Shown here one piece after another: positions 36,457 to 46,087 of a DNA stretch of 64,000 bases. The notes under the pieces were generated by a model. The model did not search any database, was not told where the DNA came from, and saw nothing but the letters and a program-made list of their open reading frames with translations. The stretch's first letter is position 1, and every line of letters begins with the position of its first letter. The translations under genes and the position numbers were made by a program. Origin of the DNA: Entomomonas asaccharolytica (GTDB lineage: Bacteria; Pseudomonadota; Gammaproteobacteria; Pseudomonadales; Pseudomonadaceae). The stretch spans positions 62,001 to 126,000 of the forward strand of contig NZ_CP067393.1 of the NCBI RefSeq assembly GCF_016653615.1. The letters run 5' to 3'.

Positions 36457-36924
36457 TTATTTATGATAGGGGTGGCCAGCAAGAATGGTCCAAGCCCTAT
36501 ATAACTGTTCTATAATCACAACCCTAACAAGTGGATGAGGTAAAGTTAAGGCAGAAAGTGACCATTTTTCATCACTGCGCTTACAAACTTCTGGAGCTAA
36601 CCCTTCAGGCCCACCAATCATTAAGTTAATATCTTGTCCTGCTAGTTGCCATTGTGCTAAACGTTCAGCTAGTTGCTCTGTACTCCAAGGTTTACCCGTG
36701 ACTTCTAAAGTAATAACTTTGTCGCTAGGTTGGGTTTTATTCAACATGGCTACCCCTTCTTGTTGAATAAAACGTTTAATATCAGCATTTTTACCCCGAG
36801 TGGTTAACGGAATTTCTATTAACTCTACAGGTAATTCTTTGGGTAAACGTTTATGATATTCTTGCCAACCTTCTTCAATCCAACGTGGCATTTTACTACC
36901 AACAGTAATCAGCCGAATACGCAT
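36457..36924 (-). CDS. rlmH: 23S rRNA pseudouridine-1915 N3-methyltransferase
   Basis: RlmH methylates pseudouridine 1915 in helix 69 of 23S rRNA of assembled ribosomes. The 155-residue SPOUT-class protein shows the trefoil-knot end [10 protein letters not shown] followed by [20 protein letters not shown] (about residues 126-145) and the closing YHK. It follows rsfS with a 3-bp gap. Confidence 0.97.
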   Translation of the reverse strand: MRIRLITVGSKMPRWIEEGWQEYHKRLPKELPVELIEIPLTTRGKNADIKRFIQQEGVAMLNKTQPSDKVITLEVTGKPWSTEQLAERLAQWQLAGQDINLMIGGPEGLAPEVCKRSDEKWSLSALTLPHPLVRVVIIEQLYRAWTILAGHPYHK

Positions 36925-36927
36925 AAA

Positions 36928-37290
36928 TTAGATAGCTTCATTATTAGTTTGTTTAGCACGACTTTGTTCTGCACCTTGCCACAAGCGTTCTAAATCATAA
37001 AAGCTACGAGTTTCTTGTAACATAACATGAACCACTACAGAACCTAAATCTACTAATGCCCATTCGGCATTTTCTAAACCTTCAATACCTAATGGACGCA
37101 CACCTTGTTTTTTCACTTCTTCAATCACATTATCAGCTAATGCTTTTACCTGACGTGAAGAACTACCTGTAGCAATAACCATAAAATCAGTGACACTGGT
37201 TTTTTCATGAACATCAATAACAACAATGTCTTTGCCTTTTAAATCGTCTAGTGCGGCAGTGGCTATTTCTACAATTTGTTTACTTTGCAT
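36928..37290 (-). CDS. rsfS: Ribosomal silencing factor RsfS
   Basis: RsfS binds ribosomal protein uL14 and blocks subunit joining when nutrients are short. The 120-residue protein has the family core [19 protein letters not shown] (about residues 21-39), [12 protein letters not shown] and the closing [14 protein letters not shown]. Position between nadD and rlmH is the Pseudomonas order. Confidence 0.97.
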   Translation of the reverse strand: MQSKQIVEIATAALDDLKGKDIVVIDVHEKTSVTDFMVIATGSSSRQVKALADNVIEEVKKQGVRPLGIEGLENAEWALVDLGSVVVHVMLQETRSFYDLERLWQGAEQSRAKQTNNEAI

Positions 37291-37384
37291 AATATATTGG
37301 TTACCTAAATATACGAAATACTACTTACTCGTTTACTTGATGAGTAATCTATTTCTATTAATGAGTTATAAAAACCTGTTCGTG

Positions 37385-38029
37385 TTATTGATAAAGCTGG
37401 TGTTGATTAATATAGTCTAACACAGTCTCAGGTAATAAAAATTGTACCGATTTACCCTGTGCTAAATTGTTTCTAATCTTGGTTGATGAAATATCTAAAG
37501 GCGTCTGCTGTATATAAGCGATTTGCCCGTATTTTTCACTAAACTGCTTAGAATCAACTCGTTTATTTGCTATAAATGTTTGTAATTCAGGCGGGATTTT
37601 AGCAGATAGATGAGGTCGTTGTAATACAAGAATGTGACAATAATTTAATAGCTCTTGCCAGCGATACCATGAAGGTAAGCCACAGAAAGCATCCCACCCC
37701 ATAATGAAAAACAATATATCATTAACAGCCAGTTCTTGATGAATGGAGTGGAGAGTATCAAAGGTATAAGAAGGCTTGTCACGTTTTAACTCTCTATCAT
37801 CCACAGCAAACAGTGGTGTATTGCTAGCAGCCAGTTGTACCATTGCTAAACGATGGCTGGCGCTGATTGAGGGTGTTTCACGATGTGGTGGTAAGGCATT
37901 GGGAATTAGTCTTAATTCATCCAATGCCAGTTGTTCTGCAACTTCAATAGCTGATCTTAAATGCCCTATGTGAATAGGGTTAAAAGTGCCACCCAGTAAA
38001 CCTATTTTAGCCACGGGTTTGACCATCAC
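37385..38029 (-). CDS. nadD: Nicotinate-nucleotide adenylyltransferase
   Basis: NadD joins NaMN and ATP to make deamido-NAD, a step in NAD synthesis. The 214-residue protein has the nucleotidyltransferase signature [12 protein letters not shown] (about residues 13-24) and the closing [11 protein letters not shown] (ISSTxIR) block. It overlaps the end of proA by 23 bp. A 94-bp gap separates it from rsfS. Confidence 0.97.
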   Translation of the reverse strand: MMVKPVAKIGLLGGTFNPIHIGHLRSAIEVAEQLALDELRLIPNALPPHRETPSISASHRLAMVQLAASNTPLFAVDDRELKRDKPSYTFDTLHSIHQELAVNDILFFIMGWDAFCGLPSWYRWQELLNYCHILVLQRPHLSAKIPPELQTFIANKRVDSKQFSEKYGQIAYIQQTPLDISSTKIRNNLAQGKSVQFLLPETVLDYINQHQLYQ

Positions 38030-39266
38030 CTAAGACAATGTATTTTTCCGTAGTCAAACCTTCTAAACCTACAGGGCCACGCACATGCAGTTTATCAGTA
38101 GAAATACCAATCTCTGCCCCTAAGCCATACTCAAAACCATCTGCAAAGCAGGTTGGGGTATTATGCATCACTGAGCTTGAGTCTACTTCTGCAAGGAAAC
38201 GTCTTACTGATTCGGTATTTTCAGTAATAATGCTGTCTGTATGGTGAGAACCATAATAATTAATATGACTAATCGCTTGTTCAATATTATCGACTACACG
38301 CACAGCCAAAATGGCAGCTAAGTATTCTGTAAACCAGTCTTCTTCAGTGGCTTTATTAATAGTAGGTAAATAGCTGAGTGTACGTTCACAGCCACGTAGT
38401 TCAACACCTTTTTCTATAAATTGTTGAGCTACAATGGGTAAGAATTTTTCTGCTACTGCTTGATCAACCAGTAGTGTTTCCATCGCGCCACAGATACCAT
38501 AACGATAGCATTTAGCATTTACTGCAACCTTGCACGCTTTTGCTAAGTCGGCATATTGGTCTACATAAATATGGCAAACACCATCTAAATGCTTGATTAC
38601 GGGCACTTTAGCATGTTCGCTAATACGTTGGATAAGGGATTTACCACCACGAGGAATAATAACATCCACATATTCAGGCATGGTTATTAGTAAATCAACC
38701 GCTTGACGATCAGTAGTATTTACCAATTGTACACAATGAGCAGGCAAATTAGCTTGTTGTAAGCCTTGTTGAATGCAGGCTGCAATTGCTTTGTTGGAGT
38801 GAATAGCTTCGGAGCCGCCTCTTAAAATAATAGCATTGCCTGATTTTAAACAAAGTGCAGCGGCATCAATGGTTACATTAGGACGTGATTCATAAATCAT
38901 ACCAATGACGCCAATAGGTGTACGCATTTTACCAATTTGTAAACCAGAAGAAGTATATTTTAGATCTCTAATAGCACCTACAGGGTCAGCTAGGGCAATA
39001 ACTTGTTTTACGCCTGTAATCATCCCCTCTAAACGAGCATCAGTTAACTCTAAGCGGTCTAATAAAGCTGATGATAAACCATTTTTTTTACCATTTATAA
39101 GGTCTTGTTGATTGGCTTGTTGAATAGTTTCTTTGGCATCAGCTAACTGGCCAGCAATACATTGTAGAGCTTTGTTTTTTTGTGCTGTCGTTGCTTTAAC
39201 CAATGCTTGTGCAGCCTGTCGAGCATTAATGCCCAACTCATGCATATAGTCAGTAATATTTGCCAT
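38007..39266 (-). CDS. proA: Gamma-glutamyl phosphate reductase
   Basis: ProA reduces gamma-glutamyl phosphate with NADPH in proline synthesis. The 419-residue aldehyde-dehydrogenase-type enzyme has the catalytic cysteine in [17 protein letters not shown], and [15 protein letters not shown] and [13 protein letters not shown] segments. It is the first gene of the minus-strand operon running to lipB. Upstream (39267-39397) is a short gap. Confidence 0.97.
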   Translation of the reverse strand: MANITDYMHELGINARQAAQALVKATTAQKNKALQCIAGQLADAKETIQQANQQDLINGKKNGLSSALLDRLELTDARLEGMITGVKQVIALADPVGAIRDLKYTSSGLQIGKMRTPIGVIGMIYESRPNVTIDAAALCLKSGNAIILRGGSEAIHSNKAIAACIQQGLQQANLPAHCVQLVNTTDRQAVDLLITMPEYVDVIIPRGGKSLIQRISEHAKVPVIKHLDGVCHIYVDQYADLAKACKVAVNAKCYRYGICGAMETLLVDQAVAEKFLPIVAQQFIEKGVELRGCERTLSYLPTINKATEEDWFTEYLAAILAVRVVDNIEQAISHINYYGSHHTDSIITENTESVRRFLAEVDSSSVMHNTPTCFADGFEYGLGAEIGISTDKLHVRGPVGLEGLTTEKYIVLGDGQTRG

Positions 39267-39361
39267 AATAGATCCAGTGTAAATCGTGAAAATTATAATA
39301 TTTTGCTATAAGTAGATAGTATCTATATAAAATGAGTAAAGATCAATATAATGGGTAATTA

Positions 39362-39388
39362 AACTGCTCAAGATAAAGTTGAGCAGTT
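39362..39388 (-). terminator. Hairpin after the epoxide-hydrolase-like gene
   Basis: AACTGCTCAA (39362-39371) pairs with TTGAGCAGTT (39379-39388). The T-run on the minus strand is short, so it may be a weak terminator for the gene at 39398. Confidence 0.55.
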
Positions 39389-39397
39389 AGTATATGT

Positions 39398-40279
39398 TTA
39401 AACTCTTTCATTACCCATAGTTTCTCTGATACGTTTAGCGATGTAAGCAACATGAGTTTCCAAGGCAAAATGTCCTGTATCTAGCAATTCCACTATTGCA
39501 TTAGGATTATCTCGTTTAAATGCTTCAGCACCAGCTTGAATGAAAAATGGATCATGTTTCCCCCAAATGATTAAAGAAGGAATTTGTGTATCTCGGAAGA
39601 ATTTTTGAAAGGCTGGATAAAGTTCTAAGTTATTAGCATAATCAAGCAGTAAATCAAGCTGGATTTCCTTATTCCCAGGTCTCTCAAACAAAAATGTATC
39701 TAAGTAGTATGCTTCAGGTGCTACAGTTTCAATGTCTTTTACTCCATGTAGATATTGCCAATAAGTTCCTTTTAAATTCAAAATATTTTTATCAATAGTC
39801 TGGCGATTTTCCTGACTAGGATTATTCCAATAAGTTCTAATTGGATTCCAAGCATCTCCAAGACCTTCTATATAAGCATTACCATTTTGAGAGATAAAGC
39901 CAGTCAATCTATTTGGATAATTTAGAGCAAGGCGTAAACCAATTGGAGCGCCATAATCAAAAACATACATTGCATAACTTTTAAGATCTAAAGTATCAAC
40001 AAACTTAGTCATAGTCTTTGCAATATTATCAAAGTTATATACATAGTTAGTTTCACTAGGGACTTCTGTAAAGCCAAAACCAGGTAAATCAGGGGCAATA
40101 ATATGAAATTTATCAGCTAATAAAGGTATTAGCTCTCTAAATTGATGTGAAGAACTAGGAAAGCCATGTAAAAGCAAAAGCAAAGGTAGATTTTTATCCC
40201 CTGCTTCTCGATAAAATAAACGAATATTATCTACATTAATAAACTTATATTGAATGGGATAATGAGTATTGATAGTCAT
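39398..40279 (-). CDS. Alpha/beta hydrolase, epoxide hydrolase/haloalkane dehalogenase type
   Basis: This 293-residue cytoplasmic enzyme has the oxyanion segment HGFPSSSHQF and a nucleophile elbow YVFDYGAPIG, where the nucleophile is aspartate. The aspartate elbow (D-x-G-x-P-x-G) is typical of epoxide hydrolases and haloalkane dehalogenases. The histidine is in LDTGHFALE, and the acid is probably in WGKHDPFF. The ATG at 40279 is chosen because AAGGA lies 7 nt upstream; a longer frame (to 40354) has a non-family N-terminus. It is divergent from a CGNR-type regulator 123 bp away, which probably controls it. Confidence 0.83.
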   Translation of the reverse strand: MTINTHYPIQYKFINVDNIRLFYREAGDKNLPLLLLLHGFPSSSHQFRELIPLLADKFHIIAPDLPGFGFTEVPSETNYVYNFDNIAKTMTKFVDTLDLKSYAMYVFDYGAPIGLRLALNYPNRLTGFISQNGNAYIEGLGDAWNPIRTYWNNPSQENRQTIDKNILNLKGTYWQYLHGVKDIETVAPEAYYLDTFLFERPGNKEIQLDLLLDYANNLELYPAFQKFFRDTQIPSLIIWGKHDPFFIQAGAEAFKRDNPNAIVELLDTGHFALETHVAYIAKRIRETMGNERV

Positions 40280-40402
40280 TTTAAATTCCTTTGTAACCTG
40301 TATAATTAGTTTTAGAGGTTTCGTAATTGTGGTGTGATATTTGTAACTTGTCAAATATTATTTTAATGGTTACAATGAAATTATTAATAATAGGTAAAGA
40401 AA

Positions 40403-40984
40403 ATGGCAAATATAAATACTGTTCCTCAGCAACCCTATGTATTAGCAGATCATATTGTGTTGGATATGATTAATACAGTAGCTAAAGTAAATGGGGATAT
40501 TATTGATTATTGGCAGTCAGCTAAGGATGTCATTAATTGGTTAGATAAAGTAGCTAATATAAATGTGCCTGTAGATAGAAAGTTTACGGATGAAGATTTA
40601 CTTCATTCAGCCAAAGAGTTGCGAGAGAGTGTTCATCTACTTATTCAAGCTAAAAAAGCAGGCGAATTGTTACGCATTGATTTACTAAATAATTTTTTAT
40701 TAGAGTCTTTAAGTTGGTTAAGCCTAGAAGTTAATAAAAGTGGAGAGTTAGGTTTTAAAAAAAATTATAAAAAGGATACACCCAAACAAATATTAGGACC
40801 TCTAGCAGAGGCCGCAGTTGAATTGTTAGTGACAATGGATTTTGGCCTTGTAAAAAGGTGTGAACATGAAGATTGCATATTGTGGTTTTATGACAAAACA
40901 AAAGCCCATAAAAGACGGTGGTGTAGTATGGCAGTTTGTGGAAATAGACACAAAGTTGCTAATTTTAGAAAAAAACAGCAATAG
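40403..40984 (+). CDS. ABATE/CGNR zinc-finger transcriptional regulator
   Basis: This 193-residue protein has an N-terminal ABATE-type helical domain (about residues 1-135) and a C-terminal CGNR zinc finger. The finger cysteines are CEHEDC and CSMAVC, the latter continuing as CGNRHKVANFRKKQ, a basic DNA-binding helix. Such proteins are predicted regulators of stress or catabolic genes. The divergent neighbour (an epoxide-hydrolase-like enzyme) is its likely target. Confidence 0.85.
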   Translation: MANINTVPQQPYVLADHIVLDMINTVAKVNGDIIDYWQSAKDVINWLDKVANINVPVDRKFTDEDLLHSAKELRESVHLLIQAKKAGELLRIDLLNNFLLESLSWLSLEVNKSGELGFKKNYKKDTPKQILGPLAEAAVELLVTMDFGLVKRCEHEDCILWFYDKTKAHKRRWCSMAVCGNRHKVANFRKKQQ

Positions 40985-41074
40985 TATTGGTTAGATTTAG
41001 TTAAGTTTTTCTTAAGTTGGTTGGTAATTATGAGCAATATTGAGTTTACAAAAGAAAATGCACTGCACAAATTA

Positions 41075-42373
41075 TTAATCAAGTGACCACTCAAAGCTAA
41101 AGTTTTGCTGAGCATCTTTATCTCGCCATTGAGGGAAATTAGCAACGGCTATTACAGTATTTTGCTCATCAAGCAATAAGGGTATTCTTTGACGAATAAA
41201 GCTAGGAATGGCTTGTTCATTAAATAATCTTTTTAAATCCCGATGACCGCGATTATGCAACTGTAAGACCTCACCACCTTGTCGATAGCTTACAAGTAAA
41301 GGCTTGTTAGGTAAATCACCTTGTAGAGTAATCATACCATTATTGGGTAGTGGTATTTCCTGTTTTGGGGAAATGGGCAGTTTAATAGGGGTGGGCTTAT
41401 TAAGCCATTTATCCATGAGTAACCAGATGCGTTGATTGCTACGATGTAGTTCTCCGTTTTGTAATTGCCATATAGGTTTTGCACACTCTTTAGCCTTGAG
41501 TAAGTCTTGCCAACCTTGCCAATGAACAGTTGCAGGGAGTAGCGTATATTTGGCTAGCCAGTAAGAAAGCGCATTTTTTTGCCTAGCCTCTGTTAAATTG
41601 GCGAGAGGCGCTAGCTGTAAACTGGGTATGGTTAGCCATGGGTAAAGAGGATGAATGTTAGCTGCTGTTAAGTCTTGTATTGCTAATTCATTTAGTAGTT
41701 GTTGGGCTTCCTGAAGATGTTTGGCCGTTTGTGCAATATTGTTTATAGCCTGTGGCCAGTAGTCTTGTAGGACAGGAATAATTTGATGACGTAAATAATT
41801 ACGGGCAAAGCTTGTATCTGCATTACTGGGATCTTCAATCCATTTCAAATACTCGGTTTCGGCGTAGTTTTTTAATGTTTGATAGGGTATATCCAAAAGT
41901 GGCCGTACCACTGTTCCTGCGGCTAATGGTCGGCTTTTAGGTATTGCTGTTAAACCTCTAACACCTGCACCCCTTAATAAGCGAAATAATAAAGTTTCTG
42001 CTTGATCGTTTTGATGCTGGGCTGTTAGTAAAATATCCCCTTTTTGCATTATCTGCTCGAATGCTTGATAACGAGCTTCTCGAGCTACTTGCTCAATACT
42101 GGCTTGTTTCGCGACTTTTACTTTAATAATTGTTAAAGGAATGGCGAGTTCATCACAAATTTTTTGACAATGTTCAGGCCAAGATTCAGCCACAGCTTGT
42201 AAACCATGATGAATATAAATAGCTGATAATTCAGGTAAGTTATAGTGTTTTTTTAATTGAACTAAGAGATGTAGTAAAACCGTAGAATCCATGCCACCAG
42301 AAAAACCAACAATCCAACGTTTAGCTTGTTGATAAGGTGCTAGTTGTTGCCATAACTGAGAAATGAGCGACAT
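41075..42373 (-). CDS. tilS: tRNA(Ile)-lysidine synthetase
   Basis: TilS modifies C34 of tRNA-Ile(CAU) to lysidine so that it reads AUA. The 432-residue protein has the PP-loop ATP motif FSGGMDSTVLL (about residues 24-34), a central HQNDQAETLLFRLLRG block and the C-terminal TilS domain (LHNRGHRDLKRLFNEQAIPS, about residues 377-396). The AUA codon is frequent in AT-rich genomes, so this gene is essential here. Confidence 0.96.
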   Translation of the reverse strand: MSLISQLWQQLAPYQQAKRWIVGFSGGMDSTVLLHLLVQLKKHYNLPELSAIYIHHGLQAVAESWPEHCQKICDELAIPLTIIKVKVAKQASIEQVAREARYQAFEQIMQKGDILLTAQHQNDQAETLLFRLLRGAGVRGLTAIPKSRPLAAGTVVRPLLDIPYQTLKNYAETEYLKWIEDPSNADTSFARNYLRHQIIPVLQDYWPQAINNIAQTAKHLQEAQQLLNELAIQDLTAANIHPLYPWLTIPSLQLAPLANLTEARQKNALSYWLAKYTLLPATVHWQGWQDLLKAKECAKPIWQLQNGELHRSNQRIWLLMDKWLNKPTPIKLPISPKQEIPLPNNGMITLQGDLPNKPLLVSYRQGGEVLQLHNRGHRDLKRLFNEQAIPSFIRQRIPLLLDEQNTVIAVANFPQWRDKDAQQNFSFEWSLD

Positions 42374-42435
42374 GGTGATTGAATTAAAGAGTTATCTATT
42401 ATTAAGTACAATAACATATTTAATCATTTAAGCAA

Positions 42436-43326
42436 TTAACCGTCGGTTGATAAACGGTCACTACGATCAAACTGCCAAGTTCTTATAATTTCAATAATGT
42501 CAGTATCTGCAAGCTCTCTAGGGAAAGGGGCAAAGGGAGCTGACATATGCACAATGCGAATAGCTGCGCGATCTAATACAGGTTTGCCTGATGATTTAAG
42601 CACTTTGACTGTATGTAATTGGCCATTTTTCTTAATAGCCACTAATAATCTTAAATTGCCATAAATCTTTTTTGTGCTGGCTTCTTTGGGGTAATTTAGG
42701 TTACCAATACGTTCGATTTTCTTACGCCATTCATCTTGGTAAGCAGCACCTTTATCTCTTTTAGTTGCGGCTGAGGTAATTTGTAAAATTTTAGGGCGTT
42801 TTGCATAGGCTTGCTCTTTTTGCGCAATTTGTGCCTCTAAACTGGCTATTTGTGCAGCCCAATCTGTATTATTAACGGTTTGTTTAGCTTGATCTTGCTG
42901 TTCTTTCTTTTCAGATTCTTTAATGTCTTTTTGCTGTTGTTTACTGGCCGTGGTTAAAACGCTTTTAGTGGTTTCGGTAGGCTGTTGCTCCTTTTCCATC
43001 ATAGGCAACGGGCTAGGCGCAGGATTAATTTCTATGGCTTGAAACTCGGCGGGAGAAGTTGTCCTTGGTATCAGTGCTTGTTCTTCAGTGCCACTGCCTT
43101 GTTGATTTTCTTGGGCAATAAAGTCTGCCTCTTCAGGTGCCTTATCATCTTTAAAAGAAGCTAAAGAGACATCTAATACTTTTCCAATATGCTGATCTTC
43201 AGGTGTAAAGCCAACACCAAAAATAATCGTAGTATGAAGGATAGCAGCTAAACATATCATCAAGCCAAGCAAGTCATTTTGCTTGGATTTATGGAGCTTA
43301 GCTAATTTATTAAAAAGTGATCGCAT
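42436..43326 (-). CDS. tonB3: TonB-family energy transducer, TonB3-like
   Basis: This 296-residue protein has one N-terminal membrane helix (about residues 20-37), a long polar linker rich in Gln, Lys and Glu, and a C-terminal TonB domain (about 205-290, with LRLLVAIKKNGQLHTVKVLKSS-like strands and an FAPFP turn). The linker lacks the long Pro-Glu/Pro-Lys run of classical TonB. Next to gshB and pilG, this is the position of tonB3 in P. aeruginosa, where it is needed for twitching motility. The symbol rests on position and domain. Confidence 0.85.
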   Translation of the reverse strand: MRSLFNKLAKLHKSKQNDLLGLMICLAAILHTTIIFGVGFTPEDQHIGKVLDVSLASFKDDKAPEEADFIAQENQQGSGTEEQALIPRTTSPAEFQAIEINPAPSPLPMMEKEQQPTETTKSVLTTASKQQQKDIKESEKKEQQDQAKQTVNNTDWAAQIASLEAQIAQKEQAYAKRPKILQITSAATKRDKGAAYQDEWRKKIERIGNLNYPKEASTKKIYGNLRLLVAIKKNGQLHTVKVLKSSGKPVLDRAAIRIVHMSAPFAPFPRELADTDIIEIIRTWQFDRSDRLSTDG

Positions 43327-43375
43327 AATTTTTACATTTAAAATACTTAAAACATCCTGTTTGGTTCGCTCAGTA

Positions 43376-43405
43376 TTTCAATCAACGATGAAAAGTTGAT
43401 TGAAA
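43376..43405. promoter_or_regulatory. Perfect 11-bp inverted repeat between gshB and tonB3
   Basis: TTTCAATCAAC (43376-43386) pairs with GTTGATTGAAA (43395-43405) across 8 nt. No T-run follows on the minus strand, so it is not a standard terminator. It could be an mRNA hairpin or a processing site between the two genes. Confidence 0.45.
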
Positions 43406-43414
43406 TTTAAGGAG

Positions 43415-44365
43415 TTACTTTTTTAACTTGGCTTCAATACAATTCATTAATTTACCAGCAATATCTGTATTATACGCTTTATCAATTTCTCGAATACAGG
43501 TAGGACTAGTAACATTGACCTCTGTTACATATTCACCAATTATATCTAAACCCACAAACAGTAGGCCTCTTTTTTGTAACTCAGGGCCTATTGCTTTAGC
43601 AATCGCATAATCTTTTTCAGACAGAGGCTGAGCTATACCCGTTCCACCAGCAGCTAAGTTACCACGGGTTTCTCCTTTGGCAGGAACACGTGCTAAACAG
43701 TAGGGAATTGGCTCGCCATCAACAATTAGTATGCGTTTATCACCTGCAGTAATATCTGGAATATAGCGCTGTACCATAGTTTGACGAGTACCATGTGCAG
43801 TTAATGTTTCAATAATAACTGACAGGTTAGGGTCACCTTCGCGGTGACGGAAAATAGAGGCTCCGCCCATTTCATCTAATGGTTTTAAAATAACATCACC
43901 TTGTTCTTTTATAAAAGCTTTTAAAATATCAGGGCGGCGGCTCACTAAAGTGGGCACCATAAATTCTGCAAAATTAGTAGCAAATAATTTTTCGTTACAG
44001 TCCCTTAGGCTTTGTGGTTTGTTTACAATTAATACACCTTGTTGCTCAGCTTTTTCAAGTAAGTAGGTGGTGTATAAAAACTCACTGTTAAAGGGAGGAT
44101 CTTTGCGCATTAAAATAACATTTAATGTATCAAGACTAATATCAGCTTCTTCACCTAAGTCATAAAAATGCTCTGGTTGTTTATAAACTTTTAGTGAACG
44201 AGCTTTGGCTCTAACCATACCATGTAAAAGATATAGGTCTTCTTGTTGCATGTAAAACAGTTCCCAACCACGTTCTTGAGCTGCCCATAGCATTGCCAGC
44301 GAGCTGTCCTTCTTAAAATTAATGCTATTGATAGGATCCATCACAATGCCGAGACGTATAGACAT
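43415..44365 (-). CDS. gshB: Glutathione synthetase
   Basis: GshB joins gamma-glutamylcysteine and glycine. The 316-residue ATP-grasp protein shows the N-terminal MDPINSINFKKDSSLAML segment, KPLDEMGGASIFR in the ATP site and the closing EVNVTSPTCIREID. It is divergent from pilG with about 224 bp between, as in Pseudomonas. Confidence 0.97.
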   Translation of the reverse strand: MSIRLGIVMDPINSINFKKDSSLAMLWAAQERGWELFYMQQEDLYLLHGMVRAKARSLKVYKQPEHFYDLGEEADISLDTLNVILMRKDPPFNSEFLYTTYLLEKAEQQGVLIVNKPQSLRDCNEKLFATNFAEFMVPTLVSRRPDILKAFIKEQGDVILKPLDEMGGASIFRHREGDPNLSVIIETLTAHGTRQTMVQRYIPDITAGDKRILIVDGEPIPYCLARVPAKGETRGNLAAGGTGIAQPLSEKDYAIAKAIGPELQKRGLLFVGLDIIGEYVTEVNVTSPTCIREIDKAYNTDIAGKLMNCIEAKLKK

Positions 44366-44589
44366 AACTCAGTATTCTCCTGATATAATCTGCTATTTTG
44401 ATGATACAATGTTGACATATGTAAATAATTATAGAATAAATTAACATATTATGTAGTATGATATGTTATAAATAGTATTTATAATACAAAATCATCAACA
44501 TTTGCACTCTAGTTAGTTACTGTGCTCTATGTTATGTATAATATGGTCATAATGTAGATTATTTTTATCTCAAGTGATGGCGGAATAAG

Positions 44590-44997
44590 ATGGAACAAGG
44601 TGAAAAACTTAAAGTCATGGTGATAGACGATTCTAAAACTATTCGTCGAACCGCCGAGACCCTGCTTAAAAAAGCAGGATGCGATGTGTTTACTGCAGTA
44701 GACGGTTTTGATGCGTTGGCTAAAATAGCTGATAATCATCCAAATATTATTTTTGTAGATATTATGATGCCACGCCTTGATGGTTATCAAACTTGTGCAC
44801 TTATAAAAAATAACAGCCGTTTTAAAACTACGCCTGTTATCATGTTATCATCTAAAGATGGTTTGTTTGATAGGGCAAAGGGAAGAATAGTAGGTTCAGA
44901 TCAGTATTTGACTAAACCGTTTAGTAAAGATGAGTTATTAGGTGCAATAAAAGCGCATGTTCCAAACTTTGTACCTCAAGATAATGCAGCTGAATAA
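44590..44997 (+). CDS. pilG: Response regulator PilG (CheY-like)
   Basis: PilG is the output regulator of the Pil-Chp pathway and promotes type IV pilus extension. The 135-residue single receiver domain has the acidic pair DD (13-14) in VIDDSKT, the phospho-acceptor D57 (FVDIMMPRLDG) and the lysine in LTKPFSK. It starts the chemosensory cluster. Confidence 0.95.
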   Translation: MEQGEKLKVMVIDDSKTIRRTAETLLKKAGCDVFTAVDGFDALAKIADNHPNIIFVDIMMPRLDGYQTCALIKNNSRFKTTPVIMLSSKDGLFDRAKGRIVGSDQYLTKPFSKDELLGAIKAHVPNFVPQDNAAE

Positions 44998-45043
44998 GCA
45001 GCTGTTTTTGTATATTAATAATTAAAATTGGTGGTAAGGTAAA

Positions 45044-45409
45044 ATGGCTCGAATTTTAGTTGTAGATGACTCTCCTACAGAAGTATATAAATTAACAACA
45101 ATGTTACAAAAACATGGGCATATGGTTATTGGAGCGGAAAATGGAGCAGATGGTATTGCACTAGCTCGTAAAGAAAAGCCTGATGTTATTTTAATGGATA
45201 TAGTTATGCCTGGCTTTAATGGTTTTCAGGCAACGCGTCAATTGACGAAAGATGAAGAAACAAAGAATATTCCAGTTATTATTGTTACAGCGAAGGATCA
45301 AGAGACTGATAAAGTATGGGGGCGTCGTCAAGGAGCTAGAGATTATTTAACTAAGCCAATTGATGAAGCTACACTTTTATCTACTGTAGATGCTGTATTA
45401 GCAGGGTAA
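45044..45409 (+). CDS. pilH: Response regulator PilH (CheY-like)
   Basis: PilH is the second CheY-like regulator of Pil-Chp and is linked to pilus retraction or acts as a phosphate sink. The 121-residue receiver has VVDDSPTE, the acceptor D52 (LMDIVMPGFNG) and the lysine in LTKPID. AAGG stands before the ATG. Confidence 0.95.
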   Translation: MARILVVDDSPTEVYKLTTMLQKHGHMVIGAENGADGIALARKEKPDVILMDIVMPGFNGFQATRQLTKDEETKNIPVIIVTAKDQETDKVWGRRQGARDYLTKPIDEATLLSTVDAVLAG

Positions 45410-45444
45410 TTGCAACAAACCTTAAAGCTTAAGGAGTTATGGAC

Positions 45445-45996
45445 ATGGGAATGCAAGAGAAAAGCACCCCATTTAATTTGTTACTCGAAATTGATCAGCT
45501 TTATACTGACTCAGGCATTAGCTTGCCTGAGCAAAGAAGGTTGCAGGCTAGTATTTGGACTGGTATTGGGTTTAGATTAGGGCAATATCATTTTGTAATT
45601 GCTATTAATTACTTGGAAGAAATTCTTACTGAACCGACATATACCGCAATTCCGATTGTTAAACCATGGTTAAAAGGGGTGGCGAATATGCGTGGTCACC
45701 TATTGCCAGTAATGGATTTAAACAAGTTATTTGGTATTCCTTCTGAGGCTTCTCGTAAGCAGCGGCGAGTGATGGCTGTAAAGAATACAGATGGTGGGTA
45801 TGTTGGGTTTTTAGTTGATGCTGTATATGGTATGCAGTATTTTTCTGCTGACAATCAATTGGCAGGTACAGTTGATATACCAGAATCGTTGACGCCTTTT
45901 ATTGCAGGTGTGTATAAAGGTGAGCAACAAAAGTGGTTAATTTTTAATACTGAAGCTTTTATGGCAAGTCCACAGTTTTTAACAATAGGACAGTAG
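45445..45996 (+). CDS. pilI: CheW-like adaptor PilI
   Basis: PilI couples the receptor PilJ to the kinase ChpA. The 183-residue protein has a CheW fold (about residues 30-170, with FVIAINYLEEI and MRGHLLPVMDLNKLFG). The ATG at 45445 is 8 nt after AAGGAG and is preferred to the ATG at 45439. Confidence 0.93.
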   Translation: MGMQEKSTPFNLLLEIDQLYTDSGISLPEQRRLQASIWTGIGFRLGQYHFVIAINYLEEILTEPTYTAIPIVKPWLKGVANMRGHLLPVMDLNKLFGIPSEASRKQRRVMAVKNTDGGYVGFLVDAVYGMQYFSADNQLAGTVDIPESLTPFIAGVYKGEQQKWLIFNTEAFMASPQFLTIGQ

Positions 45997-46087
45997 TTAA
46001 TAGTTAAAGGTCAAAGTTTTAACAAATTAGATAATATATTAAAGTCTAAGGGCCTTAAAATCTGGCTTTCAAAGAGGCATAAGTAGT

